From: an uncultured Fretibacterium sp.
GTDB taxonomy: Bacteria; Synergistota; Synergistia; Synergistales; Aminobacteriaceae
Assembly: GCA_937915755.1 (NCBI GenBank)
Contig: CALGGR010000182.1
Location: 1-54,315, forward strand
DNA length: 54,315 nucleotides
Direction of reading: 5' to 3'
In this document: one piece after another, positions 1 to 8,182 of the stretch
Layout: each line of letters starts with the position of its first letter
Numbering within the stretch: the stretch's first letter is position 1
The notes under the pieces: model-generated
Database searches by the model: none
Seen by the model: the letters and a program-made list of their open reading frames with translations, nothing else
Told to the model about the DNA's origin: nothing
Program-made: the position numbers and the translations under genes

Positions 1-19
1 CAAATTAAATTTCGGAGGA

Positions 20-412
20 TTATATCATGATTTCCGGAGATACTGAACAGGCTCTCAGGAACGCACCGCCGGCCTTGACATTGTAATGGTAGAGCGTAAC
101 TGCGCCGGTGAGGGTGTACTGAGTTCCCTTGAGCTTCCCGACTTTCGGAGCTGTCGACTCTTCCATGAGGCCGGACTGTCCGAGCCTTATCTCGTCCGTA
201 ACATAGTCGAGATTCTCACGCTCGAATATGCTGAAGATTCGCGCCTTGCCCAACTCGGTCGTCATCATGTCGGTTATTGCCTTTGACGGGACGCTCGGCT
301 CATCGGTCTTGTTCTCGAAGCCCCGAATCGCAATCCTAGGGAGCGCGAGTGCCTGTGATGCAACAAGAAGGGTCAATGTTACTGCCAACAACGTGAATAG
401 AACTTTTTTCAT
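20..412 (-). CDS. Small CsgG-like secreted protein, probably shortened
   Basis: The 130-residue product begins with a clear signal peptide (MKKVLFTLLAVTLTLLVASQALA). The mature part resembles the start of CsgG/TolB-like domains: a PRIAIRGFENKT strand, a TTELGKARIFSIFERENLD segment and a GTQYTLTGAVTLY strand. Family members usually continue well beyond this point with a glycine-rich stretch and more beta strands. Here the protein stops shortly after a KAGGAF segment, so it may be truncated or frameshifted near the window edge. An RBS (aggagg) precedes the ATG. It lies 21 bp downstream of another small CsgG-like gene on the same strand and is probably co-transcribed with it. Its role is unknown; related proteins act at the outer membrane or periplasm. 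Confidence 0.65.
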   Translation of the reverse strand: MKKVLFTLLAVTLTLLVASQALALPRIAIRGFENKTDEPSVPSKAITDMMTTELGKARIFSIFERENLDYVTDEIRLGQSGLMEESTAPKVGKLKGTQYTLTGAVTLYHYNVKAGGAFLRACSVSPEIMI

Positions 413-433
413 GATTTTTCCTCCTGTGAAAAA

Positions 434-1024
434 TTATAAGAGCTGACTGAGGCCATTAAGGACGGCTTTCTCAAGAGCCTTTTCCCTTGCCTCATCCATA
501 GTGTAGCCTACAGCCTTTCCGCTGAAACTTCTTCCGCCGATCTTCTCACCCTTCGACGAAACGGCCAAAATTACCGCTGATGCCGTTCCTGTGTAGAGCT
601 TTGCCTCGTTGCGTTCGGGAGTCCCGGCTTTCACACGCGCAAGAATCGTGTATGATGCCTTCGCGCTTCTCCCCAAATTCGCAATACCCGTAACGTTTCC
701 GCCGAATGCCCTCGCAATCGCGCCCTCTTTCTGAGCCTGCCTGTGAAGCCTCGCAAGTGCCGCATCGTCGACAACGTTGTAGCCGTTCGACATAAGCTCA
801 TCAATCATGACGGCCTCCGCTATTGCCGCGTGCTGTGAGTCCATTGAGTCGGCAAGGACTGCAACGCTCCCTGTGTTCGGCAAGGACATGCGGTTTCTCC
901 GGCTGGACTGAGATTCCGAATCCTGTTTCGGGCTTCTCAGCATTGCCGCGCAAGAAACTCCCGCCATCGACGCTATCAGTAAAACGTATAGGACGGTACG
1001 AAATACTTTCCCTTTTCTCAACAT
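434..1024 (-). CDS. CsgG/FlgT-like secreted or lipid-anchored protein
   Basis: I chose the ATG at 1024 because it has an RBS (aaggagag) and begins a signal peptide (MLRKGKVFRTVLYVLLIASMAG...) with a Cys at its end (GVSCAA), which would fit a lipoprotein. Upstream in-frame codons have no signal. The 196-residue product has a GSVAVLADSMDSQ strand, then an EAVMIDELMSNGYNVVDDAAL segment typical of the alpha/beta fold in CsgG, TolB and FlgT families, and a conserved-looking tail (DEAREKALEKAVLNGLSQLL). The gene is upstream of the smaller CsgG-like gene in the same orientation. The family assignment is by pattern only and the function is unknown. Confidence 0.6.
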   Translation of the reverse strand: MLRKGKVFRTVLYVLLIASMAGVSCAAMLRSPKQDSESQSSRRNRMSLPNTGSVAVLADSMDSQHAAIAEAVMIDELMSNGYNVVDDAALARLHRQAQKEGAIARAFGGNVTGIANLGRSAKASYTILARVKAGTPERNEAKLYTGTASAVILAVSSKGEKIGGRSFSGKAVGYTMDEAREKALEKAVLNGLSQLL

Positions 1025-1081
1025 GCTATTACTCTCCTTAATGTTGTAATGGATTTCAGACATTATACCAGAAAAGTGAAC

Positions 1082-1115
1082 AAAAAAACTCCCGCCCCAT
1101 TTCTGAGGCAGGAGT
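1082..1115 (-). terminator. Rho-independent terminator of gap
   Basis: Read on the minus strand, an ACTCCTGCC...GGGCGGGAGT hairpin is followed by seven T residues. It lies just past the stop codon of the GAPDH gene. Confidence 0.85.
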
Positions 1116-1134
1116 CCGGGAATTTCCGTCAGAC

Positions 1135-2205
1135 TTACTTCAGCTCTGAGAAGTACTTGATCGTCCTTACCATCTGGCTCGTGTAGCTGTTCTCGTTGTC
1201 GTACCACGCGACTACCTGAACCTGATAGGTATCGTCATCAATCTTCGTTACCATTGTCTGGTTGGCATCGAAGAGTGAGCCGTAGGTCATGCCGATAACG
1301 TCTGATGAAACGAGCTTCTCTGTCGTGTAGCCGAAGGACTCTGAACTCTGGGATTTCATTGCCGCGTTGATGGCGTCCTTTGTTACGTCCTTGCCCTTAA
1401 CGACTGCCACGAGGATTGTGGTTGAGCCTGTCGGTACTGGTACGCGCTGGGCTGAACCGATGAGCTTTCCGTTCAGTGAAGGAATAACAAGCCCGATTGC
1501 CTTTGCCGCGCCCGTCGAGTTGGGAACGATGTTAGCAGCTCCTGCTCTTGCTCTCTGAAGATCGCCCTTGCGGTGAGGACCGTCAAGAATCATCTGGTCG
1601 CCGGTGTATGCGTGTACTGTGGTCATGATTCCGCTAACGATTGGGAACGTGTCATTCAGTGCCTTTGTCATAGGAGCGAGGCAGTTCGTCGTGCAGCTTG
1701 CGGCGGAAATGATTGTGTCTGAGGGCTTGAGTGTTGAGTGGTTGACGTTGAATACGATCGTCGGAAGGTCATTGCCTGCGGGTGCAGAAATTACGACTTT
1801 GCGCGCGCCTGCGTCAATATGAGCCTGAGCCTTTGCCTTTGACGTGTAGAAGCCAGTGCATTCAAGAACGACATCAACATTCAGGGCTTTCCAAGGAAGG
1901 TTTGCGGCCTTGGGTTCGGCATAAATGGTGATTTCCTTGCCGTCAACTGTGATTGAGCCGGGTACTTTCACGGTCTTTCCGTCTTCCTCGAAAACGGGCT
2001 CTTTGCTTTCTACTGTGTGCTTGTTCTCGCCGATAACTCCGCAGTAACCCTTCTGCGCGGTGTCATACTTGAGCAAGTGTGCCAGCATTGCGGGGCTGGT
2101 CAAATCGTTGATTGCGACGACTTCGTAGCCCTCCGCACCGAACATCTGACGGAAAGCAAGTCTTCCAATTCTTCCGAAGCCGTTGATTGCTACTCTTACA
2201 GCCAT
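1135..2205 (-). CDS. gap: Glyceraldehyde-3-phosphate dehydrogenase
   Basis: This enzyme catalyses NAD-dependent oxidation and phosphorylation of glyceraldehyde 3-phosphate in glycolysis. The start at 2205 follows a strong RBS (aggagg) and gives the canonical N-terminus MAVRVAINGFGRIGRLAFRQ with the Rossmann GFGRIG motif. The active site SAASCTTNCLAPM puts the catalytic cysteine near residue 171, and the partner histidine is in the VHAYTGDQ motif near residue 198. The C-terminus WYDNENSYTSQMVRT is also canonical. At 356 residues it is about 20 longer than usual, mainly because of a short insertion around residues 70-90. Its own terminator lies downstream. Confidence 0.97.
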   Translation of the reverse strand: MAVRVAINGFGRIGRLAFRQMFGAEGYEVVAINDLTSPAMLAHLLKYDTAQKGYCGVIGENKHTVESKEPVFEEDGKTVKVPGSITVDGKEITIYAEPKAANLPWKALNVDVVLECTGFYTSKAKAQAHIDAGARKVVISAPAGNDLPTIVFNVNHSTLKPSDTIISAASCTTNCLAPMTKALNDTFPIVSGIMTTVHAYTGDQMILDGPHRKGDLQRARAGAANIVPNSTGAAKAIGLVIPSLNGKLIGSAQRVPVPTGSTTILVAVVKGKDVTKDAINAAMKSQSSESFGYTTEKLVSSDVIGMTYGSLFDANQTMVTKIDDDTYQVQVVAWYDNENSYTSQMVRTIKYFSELK

Positions 2206-2259
2206 GATAGATCTCCTCCTGTTAATATGAATGGCCATATTATACAACAATCCGTACAC

Positions 2260-2287
2260 AAAAAAAGACCCGGAACTTGTCCGAGTC
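2260..2287 (-). terminator. Rho-independent terminator of the flagellin gene
   Basis: On the minus strand an 8-bp stem GACTCGGA/TCCGGGTC is followed by a T run. It lies about 50 bp past the flagellin stop codon and just before the GAPDH start region. Confidence 0.85.
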
Positions 2288-2336
2288 TCTTTCATGGGTT
2301 GGAGTTTATGGTGTTGCGTGAGAATTTCTGCTGTCT

Positions 2337-4760
2337 TTAGCCGTTGAGGAGGCTCAATACTGACTGCGGAAGCTGGTTCGCCTGAGCAAGCATTGATGTG
2401 CCGCTCTGGTTGAGGATCTGGAGCTTCACGAACTCCATCATCGTCTGAGCCATGTCCGCGTCCCTTATTCTGGACTCCGCCGCCGTCAGGTTCGTCATTG
2501 TCGTGGTCAGGTTCTCGCTCGTGTAGTCGAGTGCGTTCTGGTATGCGCCGATCTTTGCACGCTGTGATGATACCTTGTTGATTGCCGCGTCAATGAGTCC
2601 GATTGACTTCGAGGCCGCCTCGCGTGTCGTAACGTTGATGTTTGTTACGCCGAGTGAACCTGCTGACATGTTGCCGATGTCGATTGCGATGTCCTCGCCC
2701 TCGTTCGCTCCAATCTGGAATACAGTCGAGCTGTCAACAAGGTGAATGATTGCCTCGTATGTCGTATCGTCCGGCGTTAGTATGAAGTTCTTCTCAGCGT
2801 CGCTCCATACTGCTTTGATGTTAGCTGTCGGGTCAAACTCGATGTCTACGTTCGGGTGAAGAACGCCTACAAGTTTGTTATCGGACACTTTGACGTTCGT
2901 TGCGCCCTCGATGGCTATTCCAGTGTGAGCGTCATAGATTGATGCCCTGAATGCCGTCGTTGAGCTTCCTTTGACCTCGTTGAGCGCGAATGTGTTGATG
3001 AGGTCTTCATCATCACTGCTGAATGTGAGTTCTCCGCCAAGACCCGGAAGCACTGACCTGAACATGAACGTTCCGGGAACAGTTTCAAGCCCCTGCGGAT
3101 CTTCGCTGCCCTTCTCTACAAACGTGCAGAACTTGCTTGAACCTGCTCCGTCTACATACTGTGCCTGTCCAAGTTCAGTGCCTATTGCGTAGTTGAATTT
3201 GGCCTGAAGCTCACGGATTGTGTCAGTTCCGTAAAGCGTTACGGTTGCGCTCTTGCCGTCTCCCTGATTGATGGTGATTGTCTTGGGTGTCTCAAGCATG
3301 AAAACGCCGGAGCTGTTCCAGAACGTATTGAGGTCGCGGAGCTTGGTGTCGAGTGTTGCTGTCTTGCCGATGTAAGCAGCTGTGAATGAGCCGAGCTTGC
3401 CTCCTCCTGCTGCCTTTGTGGTAAATTCATCGTTTGTCGTTAGAACGATATCGCCCTCGTACACTGTGCCATTTTCGCCGTTGATGTAGAAGTTACGGAA
3501 GTGTATCTCCTTGTCATCGAGTTTAGCAGTACTATCAAGCCCGAAGTCTATATCAACTCCGCCCGTATAACTTCCATCAGCCTTGCAGGTCACAGTATCT
3601 CCCGTTTGTCCCCACTTGTTCGGCCAGTTTTCGTCTTGTACTCCTGAAATCTGTACTCCAATATCACAGGCTTTATCTTGACCATTCTCGTCCGTCCCAC
3701 CGCTTGCTGTTACGTTGTAAGCTAATTTTGTGCCTACTGCGAGATTTGCGACTGTGTCACTATTCAGCTTTATATTTAATCCTCCCGCAACACCTAATCC
3801 GAGTTCTGTTCCCACATCTTTTCCGGAACTGGTTACGATAATTTCATCCTCCAGATGATTGGACACATTTCCATCAGTGCCGAGTACGTTTGACGTTGCG
3901 CGGAATGTTACGCTGTCTTTATTAGCGGATACTGATACAACCTCCAAAAGCACGCTGGCGTTTGCTGTTGCGCCTGAGCCGGAAATCGTGAGCTCCCCAA
4001 GTTCAGTTGAAATATCTCCGCTGGCCGCATAAGCTCCTGTCAATTTGACTCCTGCCGTAGGTGCTGCTGCCTCAATCGTGTAATCCGCCGCCGGCAAGTT
4101 GTTTACTGTTATATCCTGTACGCCGTTGTCAACGACCTTGTCCGTGATTACGTTGGGGTGCTTGATGGTCATGACTGAGGACTTCTGAACCTGCCCTGAG
4201 CCTGTCTGGCTGGGGTCAACGTTGACCGTGATCTTGTAGTTGCCCTCAAATGATTTCTTCTGCCCGAACTGGTCAATCTCCCTCAGTGAACCGCGAACGT
4301 ATACTTTGACGCTCTGGTTGCTTGATGATGTGATTCCCGCTGATGAGCCGTCAAGGAGTCTCTTCTTGTTGAACTGTGTCGTCTTTGCGATCCTGTCTAT
4401 CTGATCCTGAAGCTGGTCGATCTCGAGCTGGATATAGCTTCTGTCCTGCGATGTGAGAGTGTCATTGCTGGCCTGAACAGCAAGCTCGCGCATTCTCTGA
4501 AGCATTGAGTTGGTTTCGCCTAAAGCACCTTCAGCGACCTGAAGCATTGATGTAGCGTCCTGAGTGTTTCTGACCGCGACTTCGAGGCCGGAAATCTGAG
4601 CGCGCATTTTCTCGGAGATTGCGAATCCTGCTGCGTCATCGGCTGCTGAATTTATGCGAAGTCCTGTCGAGAGTTTCTGTATGGTTTTCTCCATAGCGTT
4701 ATTCGTCGAGTTGAGCGAATTGTACGCTGTGAGTGCCGGTATGTTGTGATATATCCTCAT
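2337..4760 (-). CDS. fliC: Flagellin with very large variable domain
   Basis: This is the subunit of the flagellar filament, exported by the flagellar type III machinery. The ATG at 4760 follows an aggagg RBS and gives the typical N-terminus MRIYHNIPALTAYNSLNSTN. The D0/D1 helices include LSTGLRINSAADDAAGFAIS and a conserved RMRELAVQASNDT segment. The C-terminal helical domain carries RIRDADMAQTMMEFVKLQIL and ends QSVLSLLNG. At 807 residues it is much longer than common flagellins (about 270-500). The extra 400-plus residues form a threonine- and glycine-rich beta-type surface domain in the middle. It is a single-gene unit with a sigma-28 promoter at 4867-4893 and its own terminator. Confidence 0.95.
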   Translation of the reverse strand: MRIYHNIPALTAYNSLNSTNNAMEKTIQKLSTGLRINSAADDAAGFAISEKMRAQISGLEVAVRNTQDATSMLQVAEGALGETNSMLQRMRELAVQASNDTLTSQDRSYIQLEIDQLQDQIDRIAKTTQFNKKRLLDGSSAGITSSSNQSVKVYVRGSLREIDQFGQKKSFEGNYKITVNVDPSQTGSGQVQKSSVMTIKHPNVITDKVVDNGVQDITVNNLPAADYTIEAAAPTAGVKLTGAYAASGDISTELGELTISGSGATANASVLLEVVSVSANKDSVTFRATSNVLGTDGNVSNHLEDEIIVTSSGKDVGTELGLGVAGGLNIKLNSDTVANLAVGTKLAYNVTASGGTDENGQDKACDIGVQISGVQDENWPNKWGQTGDTVTCKADGSYTGGVDIDFGLDSTAKLDDKEIHFRNFYINGENGTVYEGDIVLTTNDEFTTKAAGGGKLGSFTAAYIGKTATLDTKLRDLNTFWNSSGVFMLETPKTITINQGDGKSATVTLYGTDTIRELQAKFNYAIGTELGQAQYVDGAGSSKFCTFVEKGSEDPQGLETVPGTFMFRSVLPGLGGELTFSSDDEDLINTFALNEVKGSSTTAFRASIYDAHTGIAIEGATNVKVSDNKLVGVLHPNVDIEFDPTANIKAVWSDAEKNFILTPDDTTYEAIIHLVDSSTVFQIGANEGEDIAIDIGNMSAGSLGVTNINVTTREAASKSIGLIDAAINKVSSQRAKIGAYQNALDYTSENLTTTMTNLTAAESRIRDADMAQTMMEFVKLQILNQSGTSMLAQANQLPQSVLSLLNG

Positions 4761-4866
4761 AGTAGTTAAGCCTCCTGCAAACGGGAAGTTTCCCCCGTCT
4801 CTCAAATTTTAGGTTTTGTGCTGCATTCCCTTGCAGTTTTGCGGCTTCCGTGCCCTCACAGGTTAG

Positions 4867-4893
4867 TTATCGGCCTGAGAAGGTGAGACTTTA
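4867..4893 (-). promoter_or_regulatory. Sigma-28 (FliA) promoter of the flagellin gene
   Basis: On the minus strand TAAA is followed by exactly 15 nt and then GCCGATAA, a perfect match to the sigma-28 consensus. It predicts a leader of about 100 nt before the flagellin ATG at 4760. Confidence 0.9.
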
Positions 4894-4910
4894 ATGCTTG
4901 AAGAAGAAAT

Positions 4911-4938
4911 TTGACATTCGGAAGATTTCTGGTATTAT
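4911..4938 (+). promoter_or_regulatory. Sigma-70 promoter of tRNA-Val
   Basis: TTGACA at 4911-4916 and TATTAT at 4933-4938 are separated by 16 nt and sit about 20 bp before the tRNA. Confidence 0.8.
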
Positions 4939-4957
4939 TCTGGGTGTTTTGCGTGAG

Positions 4958-5029
4958 GGGTGGTTAGTTCAGAGGTAGAACGCTTCCTTGACACGGAAGA
5001 GGTCAGAAGTTCGATTCTTCTATCACCCA
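4958..5029 (+). tRNA. tRNA-Val (anticodon GAC)
   Basis: A full cloverleaf can be drawn: acceptor GGGTGGT with ATCACCC plus discriminator A, D stem GTTC/GAAC, anticodon stem CTTCC/GGAAG around the loop TTGACAC (anticodon GAC, valine), and T arm AGAAG-TTCGATT-CTTCT. CCA is not encoded. A sigma-70 promoter precedes it and a terminator follows. Confidence 0.95.
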
Positions 5030-5042
5030 TATGAAATGAAGA

Positions 5043-5069
5043 GACTCGCTGAGAAGGCGGGTCTTTTTT
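5043..5069 (+). terminator. Rho-independent terminator after tRNA-Val
   Basis: A GACTCGC/GCGGGTC stem with a 7-nt loop is followed by six T residues. A diverged copy of this terminator and the following promoter recurs at 6510-6576, which shows that the segment was duplicated together with the coiled-coil gene. Confidence 0.88.
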
Positions 5070-5141
5070 GTATTTGTGGGCGTTGTGTTGAGGGGTGGCG
5101 TTTGGTATTATGTACGTAATTCAAGGAGAGGAGAATGTAAG

Positions 5142-5828
5142 ATGAAGAAGATAGCAATAACGTTAATGATGCTGCTACTGGTGAACGGTGTGAGTGATGG
5201 GGCGGTGTCGGATGATGTGTATGTTCGCAAGGACGTGTATGAGGCCAATATGAAGGGTATGAACGCGAAGCTGGACATGATACTGGAGCTGATAAAGGAA
5301 CAACGCGAGGAAATGAAGGCACAGCGAGAGGAACACAAAGCGCAGATGAAGGAACTCAAGGACGAGATGAACGGAATCCGCGAGGATGTGAAAGTTCAGG
5401 TGAAGGAACTCAAGGACGAGATGAGTGGAATCCGCGAGGAACTGAAAGCGCACGTGAAGGAATCTCAAGAAGAGCATAAAGCTATACGTAATGATATAGC
5501 CGAGCTGACGAGAGTTGTATCGGTACTGTCAGCGCGCGTGGACGGGCTTGACGCGAGAATGGGAGATACGCGAAGCAACCTTGAGGGACGAATGAGCGAC
5601 CTTCAGAGAGCTATTGATGGACGAGTTGGCGACTTGCGGAACGACATATATCTCGGTCTTGTGGTACTTGGAATAGTGGTCGGGCTGCCGGCGGTGCAGA
5701 AGGCTCTCCAAAAATGGGAAGAAAAGAAAGCTGCAAGGAACGCGTCTCAATTGCCATTCACACTTGATGACGTTCGTCGGTTGATCGAGGAAAACAACGC
5801 GAAAATGATGGGGAAACTTCAGGCATAA
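5142..5828 (+). CDS. Secreted coiled-coil protein with C-terminal membrane anchor (paralogue 1)
   Basis: The 228-residue product has a signal-like N-terminus (MKKIAITLMMLLLVNGVSDG). A long charged coiled coil follows (about residues 30-165), rich in K/E heptads and containing a near-exact internal repeat of about 18 residues (KELKDEMNGIREDVK and KELKDEMSGIREEL). Then comes a hydrophobic segment (IYLGLVVLGIVVGLPAVQ, about 175-195) and a short polar tail with the LDDVRRLIEENNAK motif shared by its paralogues. An ATG with aaggagaggag upstream was chosen. A TTGTGT-17-TATTAT promoter lies at 5083-5111. I do not recognise a named family. It is the longest of a local family that differs mainly in the number of heptads. 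Confidence 0.75.
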   Translation: MKKIAITLMMLLLVNGVSDGAVSDDVYVRKDVYEANMKGMNAKLDMILELIKEQREEMKAQREEHKAQMKELKDEMNGIREDVKVQVKELKDEMSGIREELKAHVKESQEEHKAIRNDIAELTRVVSVLSARVDGLDARMGDTRSNLEGRMSDLQRAIDGRVGDLRNDIYLGLVVLGIVVGLPAVQKALQKWEEKKAARNASQLPFTLDDVRRLIEENNAKMMGKLQA

Positions 5829-5845
5829 GGAAAGGAGAAAATACG

Positions 5846-6457
5846 ATGAAGAAGATTACGACGACAATACTGGCAGTGTTGCTGATGAGCGGTGTGAGTT
5901 ACGGGGCAGTTTCTGATGATGTGTATGTTCGCAAGGACGTGTATGAGATCCAGATGCAGGGTATGAATACGAAGCTGGACATGATACTGGATCTGATAAA
6001 GGAACAACGCGAGGAACACAAAGCGCAGATGAAAGAACTCAAGGACGAGATGAACGGGATCCGCGAAGATGTGAAAGCGCATGTGAAGGAATCTCAGGAA
6101 GAGCATAAAGCTATACGTAGTGATATAGCAGAGCTAACTAGAGTTGTATCGGTACTGTCAACGCGCGTGGACGGGCTTGGCGCGAGAATTGGAGATACGC
6201 GGAGCAACCTTGAGGGACGAATGAGCGACCTTCAGAGAGCTGTTGATGGACGAATTGGCGACTTGCGGAACGACATATATCTCGGTCTTGTGATACTTGG
6301 AATAGTAGTAGGGCTGCCGGCGGTACAGAAGGCTCTCCAAAAATGGGAAGAAAGGAAAGCTGCAAGGAACGCGTCTCAGTTGCCATTCACACTTGATGAC
6401 GTTCGGAGGCTGATCGAGGAAAACAATGCGAGGATGGCTGGAAGGGCGCAGGCGTAG
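5846..6457 (+). CDS. Secreted coiled-coil protein with C-terminal membrane anchor (paralogue 2)
   Basis: The 203-residue product is a close tandem copy of the preceding gene, 17 bp downstream and probably in the same transcript. It has the same layout: signal sequence MKKITTTILAVLLMSGVSYG, a coiled coil beginning DDVYVRKDVYE, a hydrophobic stretch IYLGLVILGIVVGLPAVQ and the LDDVRRLIEENNAR tail. It lacks about two heptad blocks (around 25 residues) present in paralogue 1, so the size difference is explained by loss or gain of internal repeats. RBS aaaggagaaaat precedes the ATG. Function unknown. Confidence 0.75.
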   Translation: MKKITTTILAVLLMSGVSYGAVSDDVYVRKDVYEIQMQGMNTKLDMILDLIKEQREEHKAQMKELKDEMNGIREDVKAHVKESQEEHKAIRSDIAELTRVVSVLSTRVDGLGARIGDTRSNLEGRMSDLQRAVDGRIGDLRNDIYLGLVILGIVVGLPAVQKALQKWEERKAARNASQLPFTLDDVRRLIEENNARMAGRAQA

Positions 6458-6509
6458 GATTTTCCGTAGGCCAAACCGTATGTGGATGTGAAGTCTTGGT
6501 GTAAATAGA

Positions 6510-6536
6510 GGCTCGCTGATGAGGCGGGTCTTTTTT
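6510..6536 (+). terminator. Terminator after the coiled-coil gene pair
   Basis: A GCTCGC/GCGGGT stem with wobble pairs is followed by six T residues. It is a diverged copy of the tRNA-Val terminator at 5043-5069. Confidence 0.7.
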
Positions 6537-6578
6537 GTGCATTGACATTGTGTTGAGCGATAGGGTTTGGCATTATGT

Positions 6579-6735
6579 GCATGTTCGCAAGGATGTGTAT
6601 GAGGTCCAGATGCAGGGTATGAACATTAAGCTGGACATGATACTGGAGCATGTGAAGGAATCTCAAGAAGAACGTAAAGCTATACGTAATGATATAAGCG
6701 AGTTAACGAGGGTTGTATCGATACTTTCAAAGCTA
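6579..6735 (+). pseudogene. Remnant of a third coiled-coil paralogue
   Basis: The DNA from about 6579 encodes VRKDVYEVQMQGMN..LDMIL..HVKESQEERKAIRNDISELTRVVSIL, clearly matching the middle of the two upstream paralogues. The signal sequence, the start codon region, the C-terminal membrane segment and the tail are missing. The copy of the upstream promoter (TTGTGT-17-CATTAT, 6548-6576) runs directly into the coding remnant. This suggests a deletion at a short ATGTG repeat. Similarity ends at about 6735. Not expected to make a functional protein. Confidence 0.75.
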
Positions 6736-6948
6736 CATTTTTGTTGTCGGAATTTATGTTATTTCTGCTATTGTAATTGAAAAGAAGTATGTCACAGTTA
6801 ACTTAACTTAGCACAATTCATCTCTCTCTTATAGTAGGAATCTTCTTGCGCGTTATGATAAATTTGCTGAATAATAAAATTTTTGCTATATAGTGCGAAA
6901 AGAGAGAAGAACGTTTAGAATTATAATAAAAAAAGGAGAGATGGCGCA

Positions 6949-8139
6949 ATGAAATATGACTTTGAGACAGTACGAAAGAGATTCAAAACAGGCTCAATGA
7001 AGTGGGGAAAGATGGTTGAATACGGCGTCAAAGAATCTGAGGACATAATCCCGTTCTCAGTTGCTGATATGGAGTTCGTAACACCTCCGGAAATCGTTGA
7101 GGCATTGAAATGCGAGCTTGACACTTCCATAATGGGCTACGAAAATCCAACGCCTGAATATCTTGATACGGTCTGTTCATGGATGAAGTCCCGACGAAAC
7201 TGGGATGCTGAACCTGAATGGATACTTCCCTCGAGCGGTGTCGTTAATGCGTTCTTCGAGGCTGTGAAAACCTACACTGACGAGGGCAACGGCGTAATGA
7301 TAATGACCCCCGTGTACTTCCCGATGAGCATGGCAATAAACTCGACGCACCGGAAACTCGTCGACAATCAGCTCATCAACACGGGAACAAGTTATGAGAT
7401 TGATTTTGATGACATGGAGCAAAAAGCCTCAGACCCTGATACGAAGATGCTGATCCTTTGCAGCCCTCACAATCCCACAGGACGTGTATGGACTCGTGAG
7501 GAACTGACACGAATTGGAGAGATTTGCCTGAAGAATGATGTTCTTGTTGTCTCGGACGAGATCCATTTCGACCTCATTATGCCCGGCCATGTTCACACAG
7601 TCTTCGCATCAATAAGTGATGAGTTCGCGCAGAATTGTCTCGTTCTCACAGCTCCGAGCAAGACGTTCAACATTGCGGGGCTTCAGACATCTAATATATT
7701 CATTCCCAACCCAGAACTTCGCGAAAAGTTCCTAGCCTCCCTGAAGCTTATGAACCCGAATCCCAAGTGCAACATTCTCGGCTATGTTGCCGCAAAAGCT
7801 GCGTATAAGTCCTGCGGTGAATGGCTCGATGAATGCCTGAGTGTGATTGACACGAATAGAAGAGTAGTTTGCGACTTCATGGCCCGTGAGTTTCCGGCGG
7901 TTAAAGTTCATGAGCTTGAGGGGACATATCTTCTTTGGCTTGACATGAACGGTCTCGGACTGAACTACAAGGAAATTGAGCGCATTAACCTTGAGGAAGC
8001 GAGATTATTCTTCGACGAGGGATATGTATTCGGGAAGCAAGGTGAGGGATTTGAGAGATGGAATCTTGCCTGCCCTACGCGATATATTCATGAGGCACTC
8101 GCAAGAATGAAGGAGGCCTATAGCAAGTACGTGAAGTGA
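6949..8139 (+). CDS. MalY/PatB-type PLP-dependent C-S lyase or aminotransferase
   Basis: The 396-residue product is a fold-type I PLP enzyme of the MalY/PatB branch, which typically cleaves cystathionine or cysteine conjugates (cystathionine beta-lyase activity). Seen in the sequence: the N-terminal RFKTGSMKWGK and FSVADMEF motifs typical of the branch, the CSPHNPTGRVW segment, the VVSDEIHFDL cofactor-contacting Asp, the Schiff-base lysine in TAPSKTFNIAGLQ (about residue 238), and a C-terminal arginine in NLACPTRYIHEAL for substrate carboxylate binding. RBS ggagagat precedes the ATG. Length is normal for the family. Exact substrate cannot be told from sequence. Confidence 0.9.
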   Translation: MKYDFETVRKRFKTGSMKWGKMVEYGVKESEDIIPFSVADMEFVTPPEIVEALKCELDTSIMGYENPTPEYLDTVCSWMKSRRNWDAEPEWILPSSGVVNAFFEAVKTYTDEGNGVMIMTPVYFPMSMAINSTHRKLVDNQLINTGTSYEIDFDDMEQKASDPDTKMLILCSPHNPTGRVWTREELTRIGEICLKNDVLVVSDEIHFDLIMPGHVHTVFASISDEFAQNCLVLTAPSKTFNIAGLQTSNIFIPNPELREKFLASLKLMNPNPKCNILGYVAAKAAYKSCGEWLDECLSVIDTNRRVVCDFMAREFPAVKVHELEGTYLLWLDMNGLGLNYKEIERINLEEARLFFDEGYVFGKQGEGFERWNLACPTRYIHEALARMKEAYSKYVK

Positions 8140-8182
8140 GGTATAATTGCGTCAGCAGCTTCAGATTGAGAGGTGAGGAAAC

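Noticed and set aside
5175..5477. Antisense frames opposite the coiled-coil genes
   Set aside because: Leucine/histidine/phenylalanine-rich products are mirror images of the K/E-rich coiled coil and repeat in each paralogue.
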